Shown here: positions 34,546-46,569 of the stretch, piece by piece
How positions within the stretch are numbered: the stretch's first letter is position 1
Layout: the number at the start of each line of letters is the position of its first letter
NCBI RefSeq assembly: GCF_023898865.1
Contig: NZ_JAGSOV010000015.1
Location: 62,001-126,000, forward strand
Direction of reading: 5' to 3'
DNA from: Pseudonocardia humida
GTDB lineage: Bacteria > Actinomycetota > Actinomycetes > Mycobacteriales > Pseudonocardiaceae
Length of the DNA stretch: 64,000 nt
The notes under the pieces: generated by a model
The model's database searches: none
Told to the model about the DNA's origin: nothing
What the model saw: the letters and a program-made list of their open reading frames with translations, nothing else
Translations under genes and position numbers: made by a program

Positions 34546-35823
34546 TCAGCGGACGGTGGCGAGGAGGAGGTCGGGGCGGGGCGGGGGCGCGTCGACGACG
34601 GCGACGCCGCCGGCCAGGGCGGCGCGGGCCCAGGCGACCGCGTCGGGGGTGTCGGTGTGCAGCTCCAGGAGCGGCTGGCCGGCCTCGACCTCGTCGCCCG
34701 CGTCGGCCAGCAGCAGGATCCCGGCCGCCGCCTGCACCGGGTCCTCCTTGCGGGCGCGACCCGCGCCCAGCCGCCAGGCCGCCGTGCCGACGGCGAGCGC
34801 GTCGCAGGCGAACACGCCGGCGCGGTCGGCCGTGAGCGTCTCCACGTGCGTGGCCCTGGGCAGCGGGGCCGAGGGGTCGCCGCCCTGGGCGGCGATCATG
34901 CGCTCCCACACCGGGTACGCCTCCCCGGAGGCCAGCACGGCGGCCGGGTCGACGTCGGTCAGGCCGGCCAGCGCGAGCATCTCGCGGGCCAGCGCGACGG
35001 TCAGCTCGACGACGTCGGCCGGGCCGCCGCCGCGCAGCACCTCGACGGACTCGGCGACCTCCAGGGCGTTGCCAGCGGCCCGGCCGAGCGGGACCGACAT
35101 GTCGGTCAGCAGGGCGACGGTGGGCAGGCCGTGGTCGCCACCGATGCGCACCATCGTCTCGGCCAGCTCGCTGGCCCGCTCCAGGGTGCGCATGAACGCC
35201 CCGGAGCCGACCTTGACGTCGAGCACCAGGCCGCCGGTGGCCTCGGCGATCTTCTTGCTCATGATCGAGCTGGCGATCAGCGGGATCGACTCGACGGTGC
35301 CGGTGACGTCGCGCAGGGCGTAGAGCTTGCGGTCGGCGGGGGCCAGCGTCGGGGTGGTCGCGCAGACCACCGCGCCGACGTCGGCGAGCTGGGCGCTGAT
35401 CTCCTCCAGCGACAGCGACGCCCGCCAGCCCGGGATCGACTCCAGCTTGTCCAGGGTGCCGCCGGTGTGGCCGAGCCCGCGGCCGGACAGCTGCGGCACC
35501 GCGGCACCGCACGCCGCGACCAGCGGGGCCAGCGGGAGGGTGATCTTGTCGCCGACGCCGCCGGTGGAGTGCTTGTCGACCAGGGGACGGCCGACGTCGG
35601 GCAGCGCGAGGACCTCCCCGGAGGCGATCATCGCCGCGGTCCACCGGCTGATCTCGTCCGGGTCCATGCCGTTGAGCAGGATCGCCATGGCCAGCGCGGC
35701 CATCTGCTCGTCGGCGACGTCGCCGCGGGTGTAGGCGTCGACGACCCAGTCGATCTGGGCGTCGCTCAGCCGGGAGCCGTCCCGCTTGGCGACGATGATC
35801 TCAACAGCACTGTGCTCGGCCAC
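34546..35823 (-). CDS. deoA: Thymidine phosphorylase
   Basis: 425-aa pyrimidine nucleoside phosphorylase, normal length. It cleaves thymidine or deoxyuridine with phosphate. The signature region reads SGRGLGHTGGTLDKLESIPG, with VDKHSTGGVGDKITLPLAPLVAACG as the phosphate site and SSIMSKKIAEATGGLVLDVKVGSGAFM further on. GTG 35823 is preceded by GGAAGGG. It is the last gene of the nucleoside operon, 55 nt after cdd. Confidence 0.96.
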   Translation of the reverse strand: MAEHSAVEIIVAKRDGSRLSDAQIDWVVDAYTRGDVADEQMAALAMAILLNGMDPDEISRWTAAMIASGEVLALPDVGRPLVDKHSTGGVGDKITLPLAPLVAACGAAVPQLSGRGLGHTGGTLDKLESIPGWRASLSLEEISAQLADVGAVVCATTPTLAPADRKLYALRDVTGTVESIPLIASSIMSKKIAEATGGLVLDVKVGSGAFMRTLERASELAETMVRIGGDHGLPTVALLTDMSVPLGRAAGNALEVAESVEVLRGGGPADVVELTVALAREMLALAGLTDVDPAAVLASGEAYPVWERMIAAQGGDPSAPLPRATHVETLTADRAGVFACDALAVGTAAWRLGAGRARKEDPVQAAAGILLLADAGDEVEAGQPLLELHTDTPDAVAWARAALAGGVAVVDAPPPRPDLLLATVR

Positions 35824-35878
35824 CCGATCACCCTTCCAGCCGGGGGCCGGGCGGGGCGAGCCGAGGCCCTCGTGCGGG

Positions 35879-36274
35879 TCAGGGGAGCTGTTCGGGGCCG
35901 AAGGCGTCGGGGAGGACGTCGCGCATGGGCAGCACGCCGCGGGGGGTGTCGATGAGGCAGTCGGGGCCGCCGAGCTCGTAGAGCACCTGGCGGCACCGGC
36001 CGCACGGCATCAGCAGCTCGCCCGAGCCCGAGCGGCACGCGACGGCGGTGAACCGGCCGCCACCGGTGAGCCGCAGCTGCCCGGCCATCGTGCACTCCGC
36101 GCACAGCCCCAGGCCGTAGCTGGCGTTCTCCACGTTGCAGCCGACGACGACCCGCCCGTCGTCGCACTCCGCGGCGGCCCCGACGTGCAGGCCGGAGTAC
36201 GGCGCGTACGCCGATCCGGCGGCCTCGACGGCCTTGGCCCGGAGGGACTCCCAGTCGGTGCTCGCGCTAGTCAC
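35879..36274 (-). CDS. cdd: Cytidine deaminase
   Basis: 131-aa homotetrameric-type cytidine deaminase. Zinc ligands are in CAECTMAG and PCGRCRQVL, the catalytic Glu in CAE, and the substrate loop NVENASYG. It converts cytidine/deoxycytidine to uridine/deoxyuridine for deoA. GTG 36274 is preferred to GTG 36280 because the purine-rich AGGGGTGAG then has usable spacing. The start overlaps the end of the upstream permease gene by 8 nt, so uptake and deamination are translationally coupled. Confidence 0.95.
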   Translation of the reverse strand: MTSASTDWESLRAKAVEAAGSAYAPYSGLHVGAAAECDDGRVVVGCNVENASYGLGLCAECTMAGQLRLTGGGRFTAVACRSGSGELLMPCGRCRQVLYELGGPDCLIDTPRGVLPMRDVLPDAFGPEQLP

Positions 36275-37538
36275 CCTCACCCCTGCGGTACTCGACGCCG
36301 TCGGCGGCCGGTGGTCGCAACCGCTGCGAGGCGACCGCCAGCACCAGCAGCGTGACCAGCTGCGGGGCGTAGGCGGCGAACTCGCGCGGCACGGTCTCGA
36401 TGGTCATGTAGACCGCGTAGACCAGCACCCCGGCGATCGCGGCGACGGCCGCGCCGCGCCAGTTGCGCCGGGCCGCCCACCACAGCGCGACGCCGACGGC
36501 GAGCACCGTGGCGCCGTAGAGCAGCGCGTGCACGGCCTCCCCGCCTGCCCGCAACTGGACGCCGTCGACGTAGCCGAACAGCGCCGAGCCGGCCAGCAGC
36601 CCGCCGGGGCGCCAGTTGCCGAAGATCATGGCGGCCAGGCCGATGTAGCCGCGGCCGCCGGTCTGGCCCTCCAGGTAGCCCAGCTGGCCCGGGTTCAGGG
36701 CGAGCGCCGCCCCGCCCAGCCCGGCCAGCGCGCCGGAGGCGATGACCGCGATGTACTTGTGCAGGTAGACGTTGACCCCGAGCGACTCGGCGGCCACCGG
36801 GTTCTCCCCGCAGGAGCGCAGCCGCAGCCCGAACCGGGTGCGCCAGAGCACCAGGTAGCTGATCGGGACCAGCGCGAAGCCGATCACGATGAGCGGGGTC
36901 AGGCCGCTGATCAGCCCACCGAGCAGGCCGGCGACGTCGGACAGCAGCACCCGCTGCTCCCGCTCCACCGCGAGCAGCCCGTCGGCAACCGGCTGCACCG
37001 AGAACGTCTCGAAGCCATCGACGCGCGGCGACTGGCGCGGGTTCTGCGACACCGGAAGGAACAGCAGCGTCGACAGGTACTTGGTGACGCCCATGCCGAG
37101 CAGGGTGATCGCGACGCCGGAGACGATGTGGTTGACGTTGAACGTGACCGTCGCGACGGCGTGCAGCGCGCCGCCCAGCGCGCCGAACACCAGCCCGCCG
37201 ACCACCGCGGCCCACGGCCCCCACTGGTAGCCGGCCCACGCCGCGCCCCAGGTGCCGAGGATCATCATGCCCTCGAGCCCGATGTTGATCACGCCGGCGC
37301 GCTCGGCCCACAGCCCGCCGAGGCCGGCGAACAGGATGGGCAGCAGCAGCAGCACGGCGGCCTGGGTGGTGCCGCGCGAGGTGAGCTGGACCTGGCCGGT
37401 GAGGGTGGCGGTCAGCGACAGCAGGCCGACGCCGATCGCCACGACGATCACCGCCCGCAGCCACGCCGGGATGCGCCGGCGACCCGTCGCCTTCGTCGCG
37501 GGCGCGCCCGCGGTGGGGCGGTCGGTCACGGTGGTCAT
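36267..37538 (-). CDS. Nucleoside ABC transporter permease (second)
   Basis: 423-aa integral membrane permease of the BPD_transp_2 type used by BMP-dependent nucleoside importers. About ten hydrophobic helices are visible, with the typical GLWAERAGVINIGLEGMMIL, RSCGENPVAAESLGVNV (coupling helix) and GRGYIGLAAMIFGNWRP motifs. The ATG at 37538 overlaps the stop of a 19-codon ORF; GGGAGG lies 6 nt upstream inside that ORF. Subunit of the importer with the ATPase, the other permease and the BMP lipoprotein. Confidence 0.93.
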   Translation of the reverse strand: MTTVTDRPTAGAPATKATGRRRIPAWLRAVIVVAIGVGLLSLTATLTGQVQLTSRGTTQAAVLLLLPILFAGLGGLWAERAGVINIGLEGMMILGTWGAAWAGYQWGPWAAVVGGLVFGALGGALHAVATVTFNVNHIVSGVAITLLGMGVTKYLSTLLFLPVSQNPRQSPRVDGFETFSVQPVADGLLAVEREQRVLLSDVAGLLGGLISGLTPLIVIGFALVPISYLVLWRTRFGLRLRSCGENPVAAESLGVNVYLHKYIAVIASGALAGLGGAALALNPGQLGYLEGQTGGRGYIGLAAMIFGNWRPGGLLAGSALFGYVDGVQLRAGGEAVHALLYGATVLAVGVALWWAARRNWRGAAVAAIAGVLVYAVYMTIETVPREFAAYAPQLVTLLVLAVASQRLRPPAADGVEYRRGEGD

Positions 37539-37594
37539 GCGGTGCCTCCCGGCGCCTTCGGCGCGACCCCGTCGGGGAACGCTGGCGCGCTCAT
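37535..37594 (-). CDS. 19-codon bridging ORF between the two permease genes
   Basis: ATG at 37594 overlaps the stop of the first permease (ATGA), and its TGA overlaps the ATG of the second permease (ATGA). The peptide is MSAPAFPDGVAPKAPGGTA. A strong GAGGAGG lies 7 nt before the ATG. Its frame differs from both permeases. It may couple translation across the 52-nt gap. The peptide itself need not have a function, and real translation is unproven. Confidence 0.5.
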   Translation of the reverse strand: MSAPAFPDGVAPKAPGGTA

Positions 37595-38678
37595 GCCTTG
37601 ACCTCCTCGGCCGGCGCCGCAGACGCGGCGCGCAGCTGCGCGGCGACCCGGCGCTGCTCGGCGGCCAGCTCGTAGCGGCGCACGATCTCGTAGGCGACCA
37701 CCACCGACAGCACCACCGAGCCCTGCATGATCAGCACGATCTCCCTCGGCACCCCGACGTTGTCCAGGGCCAGCGCGGACTTGTCCAGGAACGCCCACAG
37801 CAGCGCGCCCAGCGCGATGCCGAACGGGTGGTTGCGGCCCAGCAGCGCCACCGCGATGCCGGTGAAGCCGTAGCCCTGCGGGGAGGTCAGCGTGTAGGCG
37901 AAGTCGCGCCCGACCAGCTCGGGCAGCCCGACCAGGCCGGCGACCGCGCCGGACATCAGCAGCGCGATGATCGTCATCCGGCGGGCGTTCACGCCGCCCG
38001 CGGTGGCCGCGGTGTCGGACTCGCCGGACGCCTTGAGCTCGAAGCCGAAGCGGGTGCGGTCGAGCAGGAACGCGTAGCCCAGGCCGAGCAGCGCGGCCAC
38101 GAACACCATCCCGAACAGCGTCCCGCTCGAGCCGAAGGAGATGCCGGGGAACTGGCCGCTGGGCGGGATCGGGTCGGTGGAGATGTTGTTGCCGCGCAGC
38201 ACGCCGAACGAGTCGGGCCGGATCAGGAACGCGATCAGGCCGGTGGCCAGGAAGTTCAGCATGATCGTCGAGATGACCTCGCTGACCCCGCGGAACGCCT
38301 TGAGCAGCGCGGCGATCCCGGCCCACGCCGCGCCGACCACCATCGCGACCAGCAGGATGACGATCGTGTGCAGCACCGGCGGCAGCACCAGCGTGCCGCC
38401 GACGATGGCCGCGACGCACGCGGCCAGCCGGTACTGGCCCTCGATGCCGATGTTGAACAGCTTCATCTGGAAGCCGATCGCCACGGCCAGCCCGGCGATG
38501 TAGTAGATGGCGCCGCTGTTGAGGATGTCGATCGCGGTGGTGCCCTCGCCGACCTGGGTGATCATCACCCGCAGCGCGGTGAGCGGCGAGTCGCCGCTGA
38601 TCAGCAGCGCGACCGCGCAGAGCAGCGCGGCGAAGACGATGGCCAGCGCCGGGGGGAGCAGCACCGTGCGGACGCGCG

Positions 38679-38682
<4 letters not shown>
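37591..38682 (-). CDS. Nucleoside ABC transporter permease (first)
   Basis: 363-aa membrane permease partner. The N-terminal helix is LLPPALAIVFAALLCAVALL, followed by GFQMKLFNIGIEGQYRLAACVA (the conserved 'N-I-G-x-EGQ' segment), ELKASGESDTAATAGGVNARR (EAA-like coupling loop) and GYGFTGIAVALLGRNHPFG. The start overlaps the ATPase stop by 4 nt (ATGA). The C-terminus is Ala-rich and cytosolic. Confidence 0.94.
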
Positions 38683-40364
<1,682 letters not shown>

Positions 40365-40387
40365 CGGGCCACCCTTCCATCCGGGTC

Positions 40388-40420
40388 GGGGGGCCGGGGT
40401 CGCGCGGACCCCGGCCCCCC
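40388..40420 (-). terminator. Intra-operon hairpin between BMP and ATPase genes
   Basis: 14-bp perfect stem GGGGGGCCGGGGTC (40388-40401), loop GCGCG, with 40407-40420. No U-tract follows, so it may act as a partial terminator or a 3'-end stabiliser keeping binding protein in excess. Confidence 0.6.
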
Positions 40421-40436
40421 GATCACGGACTGCCGG

Positions 40437-41585
40437 TCAGGACGAGGGCGTCGTCTCGACCGTGATGCTGCCGGAGATGATCGCCGACTTGTAGGCGTCG
40501 AGGTCGGGCACGATGTCGTCGACCTTGCCGCCTGAGGTGGCGTAGCCGACGCCGTCGACCTTGAGGTCGAAGATCTCGGGCAGCGTGCTCAGGTCGGCGG
40601 CCGCGACGGCGTTGATGTAGTCGAACACCGCGACGTCGACGCGCTTGAGCATCGAGGTCATGATGATGTCCCTGGTGTCCGCGTAGGACGGGATGTTGTA
40701 CTGGTCGGAGTCGACCCCGATGGCCAGCTTGTTCGCGGCCTTGACGGCCTGGAACACGCCCTGCCCCGACGCGCCGGCGGCGTGGTAGATGATGTCCGCG
40801 CCGCCGTCGAGCTCACCCCCGGCCACGACCTGGCCCTTGGCCGGGTCGTTGAAGCCGGTGAAGTCGCCCGCCGGGCTGAGGTACTTGACGTCGACCTCGA
40901 TGTCCGGCGCGACGGCCTTGGCGCCCTGCACGTAGCCCGCCTCGAACTTCTGGATCAGCGGCTGCTCGACGCCACCCACGAAGCCGATCTTGCAGGTGGT
41001 GGTCTTGAGCGCGGCGGCCGCGCCGACCAGGAACGAGCCCTGCTCCTCGGCGAAGATCAGCGGCGTCACGTTCGGCAGCTCGACGGAGCTGTCGTCGACG
41101 ATCGCGAACTGCACCTGCGGGGCCTCGGCGGCGACCACGCCCAGCGCGGTGGCGTACTTGAAGCCCACCGCGATGATCGGGTTGAAGCCCTCGGAGACCA
41201 GCTGGCGCAGCCGGGTGGCGGCGGCGTCCTCGCTCTCGTTGGCCGCGGCCGCGAGCTCCTTGACGTTGCCGGGGGCCACGCCGAGGTCGGCGATCGCCTT
41301 CTCCAGGCCGGCCGCGGCGGCGTCGTTGAACGAGCCGTCGCCGCGTCCGCCGATGTCGTAGGCCAGCCCGACCTTCAGGCCGCTGCCGTCGGCGTTGGGC
41401 TGCGCCGGGGCCGGGGTGGCCGCGGCGGCACCGCCGGTGGGCGCGGGGTTGCGCGCGCACTGCTCACCGCTGGTGCCACCGCCACCCGCGGGCTCGGTGG
41501 TCCCGGTGTCACGGGCACAGCCCACGAGCACCAGCGCGCTGGTCAGCACGGCGGCCGCCAACACGAATCCTCGTCTCATCCGCAT
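40437..41585 (-). CDS. BMP family nucleoside-binding lipoprotein
   Basis: 382-aa lipoprotein with signal MRMRRGFVLAAAVLTS and lipobox LVGC (C23), then a Gly/Thr/Pro linker. The Bmp domain contains KVGLAYDIGGRGDGSFNDAAAAG, IIAVGFKYATALG, FAEEQGSFLVGAAAAL, FVGGVEQPLIQKFEAGYVQGA, IYHAAGASGQGVFQA and AIGVDSDQYN. It captures nucleosides outside the membrane for the ABC importer. AGGAG precedes the ATG. First gene of the operon BMP-ATPase-permease-permease-cdd-deoA. A 12-bp palindrome sits 81 bp upstream. Confidence 0.94.
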   Translation of the reverse strand: MRMRRGFVLAAAVLTSALVLVGCARDTGTTEPAGGGGTSGEQCARNPAPTGGAAAATPAPAQPNADGSGLKVGLAYDIGGRGDGSFNDAAAAGLEKAIADLGVAPGNVKELAAAANESEDAAATRLRQLVSEGFNPIIAVGFKYATALGVVAAEAPQVQFAIVDDSSVELPNVTPLIFAEEQGSFLVGAAAALKTTTCKIGFVGGVEQPLIQKFEAGYVQGAKAVAPDIEVDVKYLSPAGDFTGFNDPAKGQVVAGGELDGGADIIYHAAGASGQGVFQAVKAANKLAIGVDSDQYNIPSYADTRDIIMTSMLKRVDVAVFDYINAVAAADLSTLPEIFDLKVDGVGYATSGGKVDDIVPDLDAYKSAIISGSITVETTPSS

Positions 41586-41665
41586 GGATCACAAGCTCCT
41601 GTTCCGACCGGCCCCGATGACCACCGGCACGACGACGTCGGGCAACGTAACCGACGTCCCGCCCG

Positions 41666-41677
41666 GTTCACGTGAAC
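41666..41677. promoter_or_regulatory. Palindromic operator candidate GTTCACGTGAAC
   Basis: Perfect 12-bp palindrome with central CG in the 255-bp region between the divergent nucleoside operon and the D,D-carboxypeptidase gene. It fits a LacI- or GntR-type binding site. Confidence 0.5.
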
Positions 41678-41827
41678 GACCTACCGGCGTGACCGAATCG
41701 TCGGCTCCGGTCCGTGACGGCGATGTCACCCCATGTCAACGGATCACTGCGCAGCGCGACCACCCGCGAGTACGTTCCGTGGTCGGGGGTGTCCAGGCCG
41801 GCGGCCCCGGGGGCGACGGCCCGCCCG

Positions 41828-41833
41828 TAGAGT
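41828..41833 (+). promoter_or_regulatory. Candidate -10 hexamer of a leaderless transcript
   Basis: TAGAGT ends 7 nt before the GTG at 41841. Confidence 0.4.
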
Positions 41834-41840
41834 CGGCGGC

Positions 41841-43055
41841 GTGCGACGGGCCGCGGTACTGGCGATCGTGGCGGCCCTCGGTGCGGTGACCGGCGCCGCC
41901 CACCCCGTCGAGGCGGTCGCCGCGCCCGCGATCTCCGCCGCCGCCCCGGCCGCGGCGTGCCCCGATCAGGTGGTCCCGCCACCCCCTCCCGCCGACGAGG
42001 AGTCGGCCGCGCCCGCGCCCCTGCCCCTGCCGGTCCCGGACGAGCCGGTCGGCGGGCCGTCGCTGGGCTGCGGGGAGATCGCGGCGACGGCCGCGCCGCT
42101 GCCGGTGATCGCCGCCGCCTCGTTCGTGCTGGCCGACCTCGACACCGGCGGGATCCTGGCCACCCGGGCCCCGCACGCCCGGCACCGCCCGGCGTCCACG
42201 CTGAAGGTGCTCACCGCGCTGGTCGTGCTGCGCGACCTCGACCCCGACCTCGTCGTCGACGGCACGCCGGAGGACCTGCGCGTCGTCGGCAGCAAGGCCG
42301 GCATCGGCCCCGGCGGGCGCTACACGGTGCGCGAGCTGCTGCACGGGCTGCTGCTCAACTCCGGCAACGACACCGCGCAGGCGCTGGCCAGGGTGCTCGG
42401 CGGCGACGCAGCCGCGGTGGCCCGGATGGCGGCGCTGGCCCGCGAGCTGGGCGCGCTGGACACCCGTCCGGCCACCCCGTCGGGCCTGGACGGACCGGGC
42501 ATGTCGTCCTCGGCGTACGACGTGGCGCTGCTGTACCGGGTGGCGATGCGCGACCCGCTCTTCGCCACGACGATCGCCACCCCGTCGGTGCTCTTCCCCG
42601 GCTACGACGCCGAGCACCCCGCGTTCGAGCTGTTCAACTCCAGCCGGCTGCTGACCGGCTACCCCGGCTCCCTGGGCAGCAAGACCGGCTTCACCGATGC
42701 CGCCCGGCACACCGTGGTCAGCGCGGCCCAGCGCGACGGCCGACGGCTGGTGGTGGCGGTGATGCGCGGCGAGAACCAGCCGGCACCGCTGTGGCGGCAG
42801 GCCGCGACGCTGCTGGACTGGGGCTTCGCGCAGCCGGTCGGCACCCCGCCCGTCGGCGTGCTGGTCGACCGGGCACCCGCGCCCCCGGCCGCGACGACCG
42901 CACCGGTCGCGGACCGGGAGCCGGTCGGGTCGCGCCCGGCCACGCCCACGACCGGCATGTCGGCGGGCGCGGTGCTCGTCCTGCTGGGCAGCCTGGCCGG
43001 GATCGCCGCGCTTGCCCTGGTGGCGGCGCTGGTCGCGACCAGGCGCCGGCGCTGA
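41841..43055 (+). CDS. dacB: D-alanyl-D-alanine carboxypeptidase (DacB1-like, Rv3330)
   Basis: 404-aa penicillin-binding protein 5-type D,D-carboxypeptidase that trims peptidoglycan stem peptides outside the membrane. It has an N-terminal signal (AAVLAIVAALGAVTGAAHPVE), a Pro-rich linker, the SxxK motif S119-TLK, SGN at 174-176, and KTG at 281-283. A C-terminal anchor helix (AGAVLVLLGSLAGIAALALVAALVA) ends with RRRR. GTG 41841 is set by the TAGAGT hexamer. In M. tuberculosis the sdhCDAB genes precede it; they are absent here. Confidence 0.92.
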   Translation: MRRAAVLAIVAALGAVTGAAHPVEAVAAPAISAAAPAAACPDQVVPPPPPADEESAAPAPLPLPVPDEPVGGPSLGCGEIAATAAPLPVIAAASFVLADLDTGGILATRAPHARHRPASTLKVLTALVVLRDLDPDLVVDGTPEDLRVVGSKAGIGPGGRYTVRELLHGLLLNSGNDTAQALARVLGGDAAAVARMAALARELGALDTRPATPSGLDGPGMSSSAYDVALLYRVAMRDPLFATTIATPSVLFPGYDAEHPAFELFNSSRLLTGYPGSLGSKTGFTDAARHTVVSAAQRDGRRLVVAVMRGENQPAPLWRQAATLLDWGFAQPVGTPPVGVLVDRAPAPPAATTAPVADREPVGSRPATPTTGMSAGAVLVLLGSLAGIAALALVAALVATRRRR

Positions 43056-43068
43056 CGCCCGACCCGGG

Positions 43069-44148
43069 TCAGCGCCTCCGGCCGAGCAGCAGGCGGCCGC
43101 CGAGCAGGCCGCCCAGCAGCCCGGCGCCCAGCAGCCCGGCCGCGGTGCCGGTGGACGGTCCCGACCGCACCTCGACCTCCTGGCGGATCACCGCGGGCCC
43201 CGGCACCGGGACCTCCTCCGGCTGCTCGTTCTCCTTCGCGGTCGCCGCCCACGCCGTCACGAACAGCACGAAGCGCGAGGCGAAGAACACGAACACCAGC
43301 AGGCCCAGGAACGACCCGAAGATCGCCCCGCTGGGCGAGCTGGTCACCGAGGTCAGGTAGATGGTCATGACCTGCTTGAGGATCTCGAAGCCGACCGCGC
43401 CGAGCAGGGCGGCCTTCGCCGCGCTGCGCAGCGTCGCGTGCTCGCGCGGCAGCCGGGCGATCACCCACAGGAAGATCAGCCAGTTCGCGGTGATGCCGAG
43501 GATGATGCCGAGCACGCGCAGCAGGACCTCGGCCCAGATCTGGTCGCCGAACCCCCAGATGTTGAGCACGTCGGTGGCGAAGCCGGAGGCGAACCCGGTG
43601 ATGCCGAACGAGCCGACGAGCGCGAGCCCCAGCCCGCCCAGCGCGAGCAGGTCGAACAGCAGCCGCTTGAGCATGGCCGGGGTCTCCGGGACCTGCGCCC
43701 ACTGCTCGGACAGCGCCTCGCGCAGGTTCGACATCCACCCGACCCCGGAGTACAGGGCGCCGATCAGGCCGAAGATGCCGACCGCGTCGCGCTGGTCGAT
43801 GGCCTGGTTGATGATCGGGTTGATGGTCTCGGCCAGGCTGGGCGGCACGTTCTCCGCGATCGAGACCTTCAGCTCCTCGAGCAGGTCCGGGTTGAAGAAC
43901 AGCACGTACCCCGCCGCCGCGAACGCGATCATGATCAGCGGGACGAGCGACAGCACGCTGAAGAAGGTGATCGCCGCGGCGTAGTGGTCGCCGTGGCGCT
44001 CGGTGTAGCGCCCGCCCGCCTTGATGACGTGGTCGAGCCAGTGGTAGCGCGCCCTCAGCTGCTCCAGCTTGGACGGCGCGTCCGCTCCGCCACCCTTCCC
44101 GGCGCCCTTCTCCGCGTCATGGTGATCAGCAGCGGCGGGTGCGGACAC
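43069..44148 (-). CDS. YihY/BrkB family inner membrane protein
   Basis: 359-aa polytopic membrane protein of the YihY family (Rv3335c position), with about six helices. Landmarks are YAAAITFFSVLSLVPLIMIAFA near residue 60, GWMSNLREALSEQW, and PREHATLRSAAKAALLGAVGFEILK. Function of the family is not settled; it is not an RNase. Long cytosolic tails occur at both ends; the C-terminal one is Gly/Leu-rich ending in RRR. GTG 44148 lies 12 nt after the trpS stop, so the two are cotranscribed. Confidence 0.9.
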   Translation of the reverse strand: MSAPAAADHHDAEKGAGKGGGADAPSKLEQLRARYHWLDHVIKAGGRYTERHGDHYAAAITFFSVLSLVPLIMIAFAAAGYVLFFNPDLLEELKVSIAENVPPSLAETINPIINQAIDQRDAVGIFGLIGALYSGVGWMSNLREALSEQWAQVPETPAMLKRLLFDLLALGGLGLALVGSFGITGFASGFATDVLNIWGFGDQIWAEVLLRVLGIILGITANWLIFLWVIARLPREHATLRSAAKAALLGAVGFEILKQVMTIYLTSVTSSPSGAIFGSFLGLLVFVFFASRFVLFVTAWAATAKENEQPEEVPVPGPAVIRQEVEVRSGPSTGTAAGLLGAGLLGGLLGGRLLLGRRR

Positions 44149-44160
44149 GCTGGTACCCCT

Positions 44161-46547
<2,387 letters not shown>

Positions 46548-46569
46548 TCGGGGCGGGCGGGAGAGAGCG

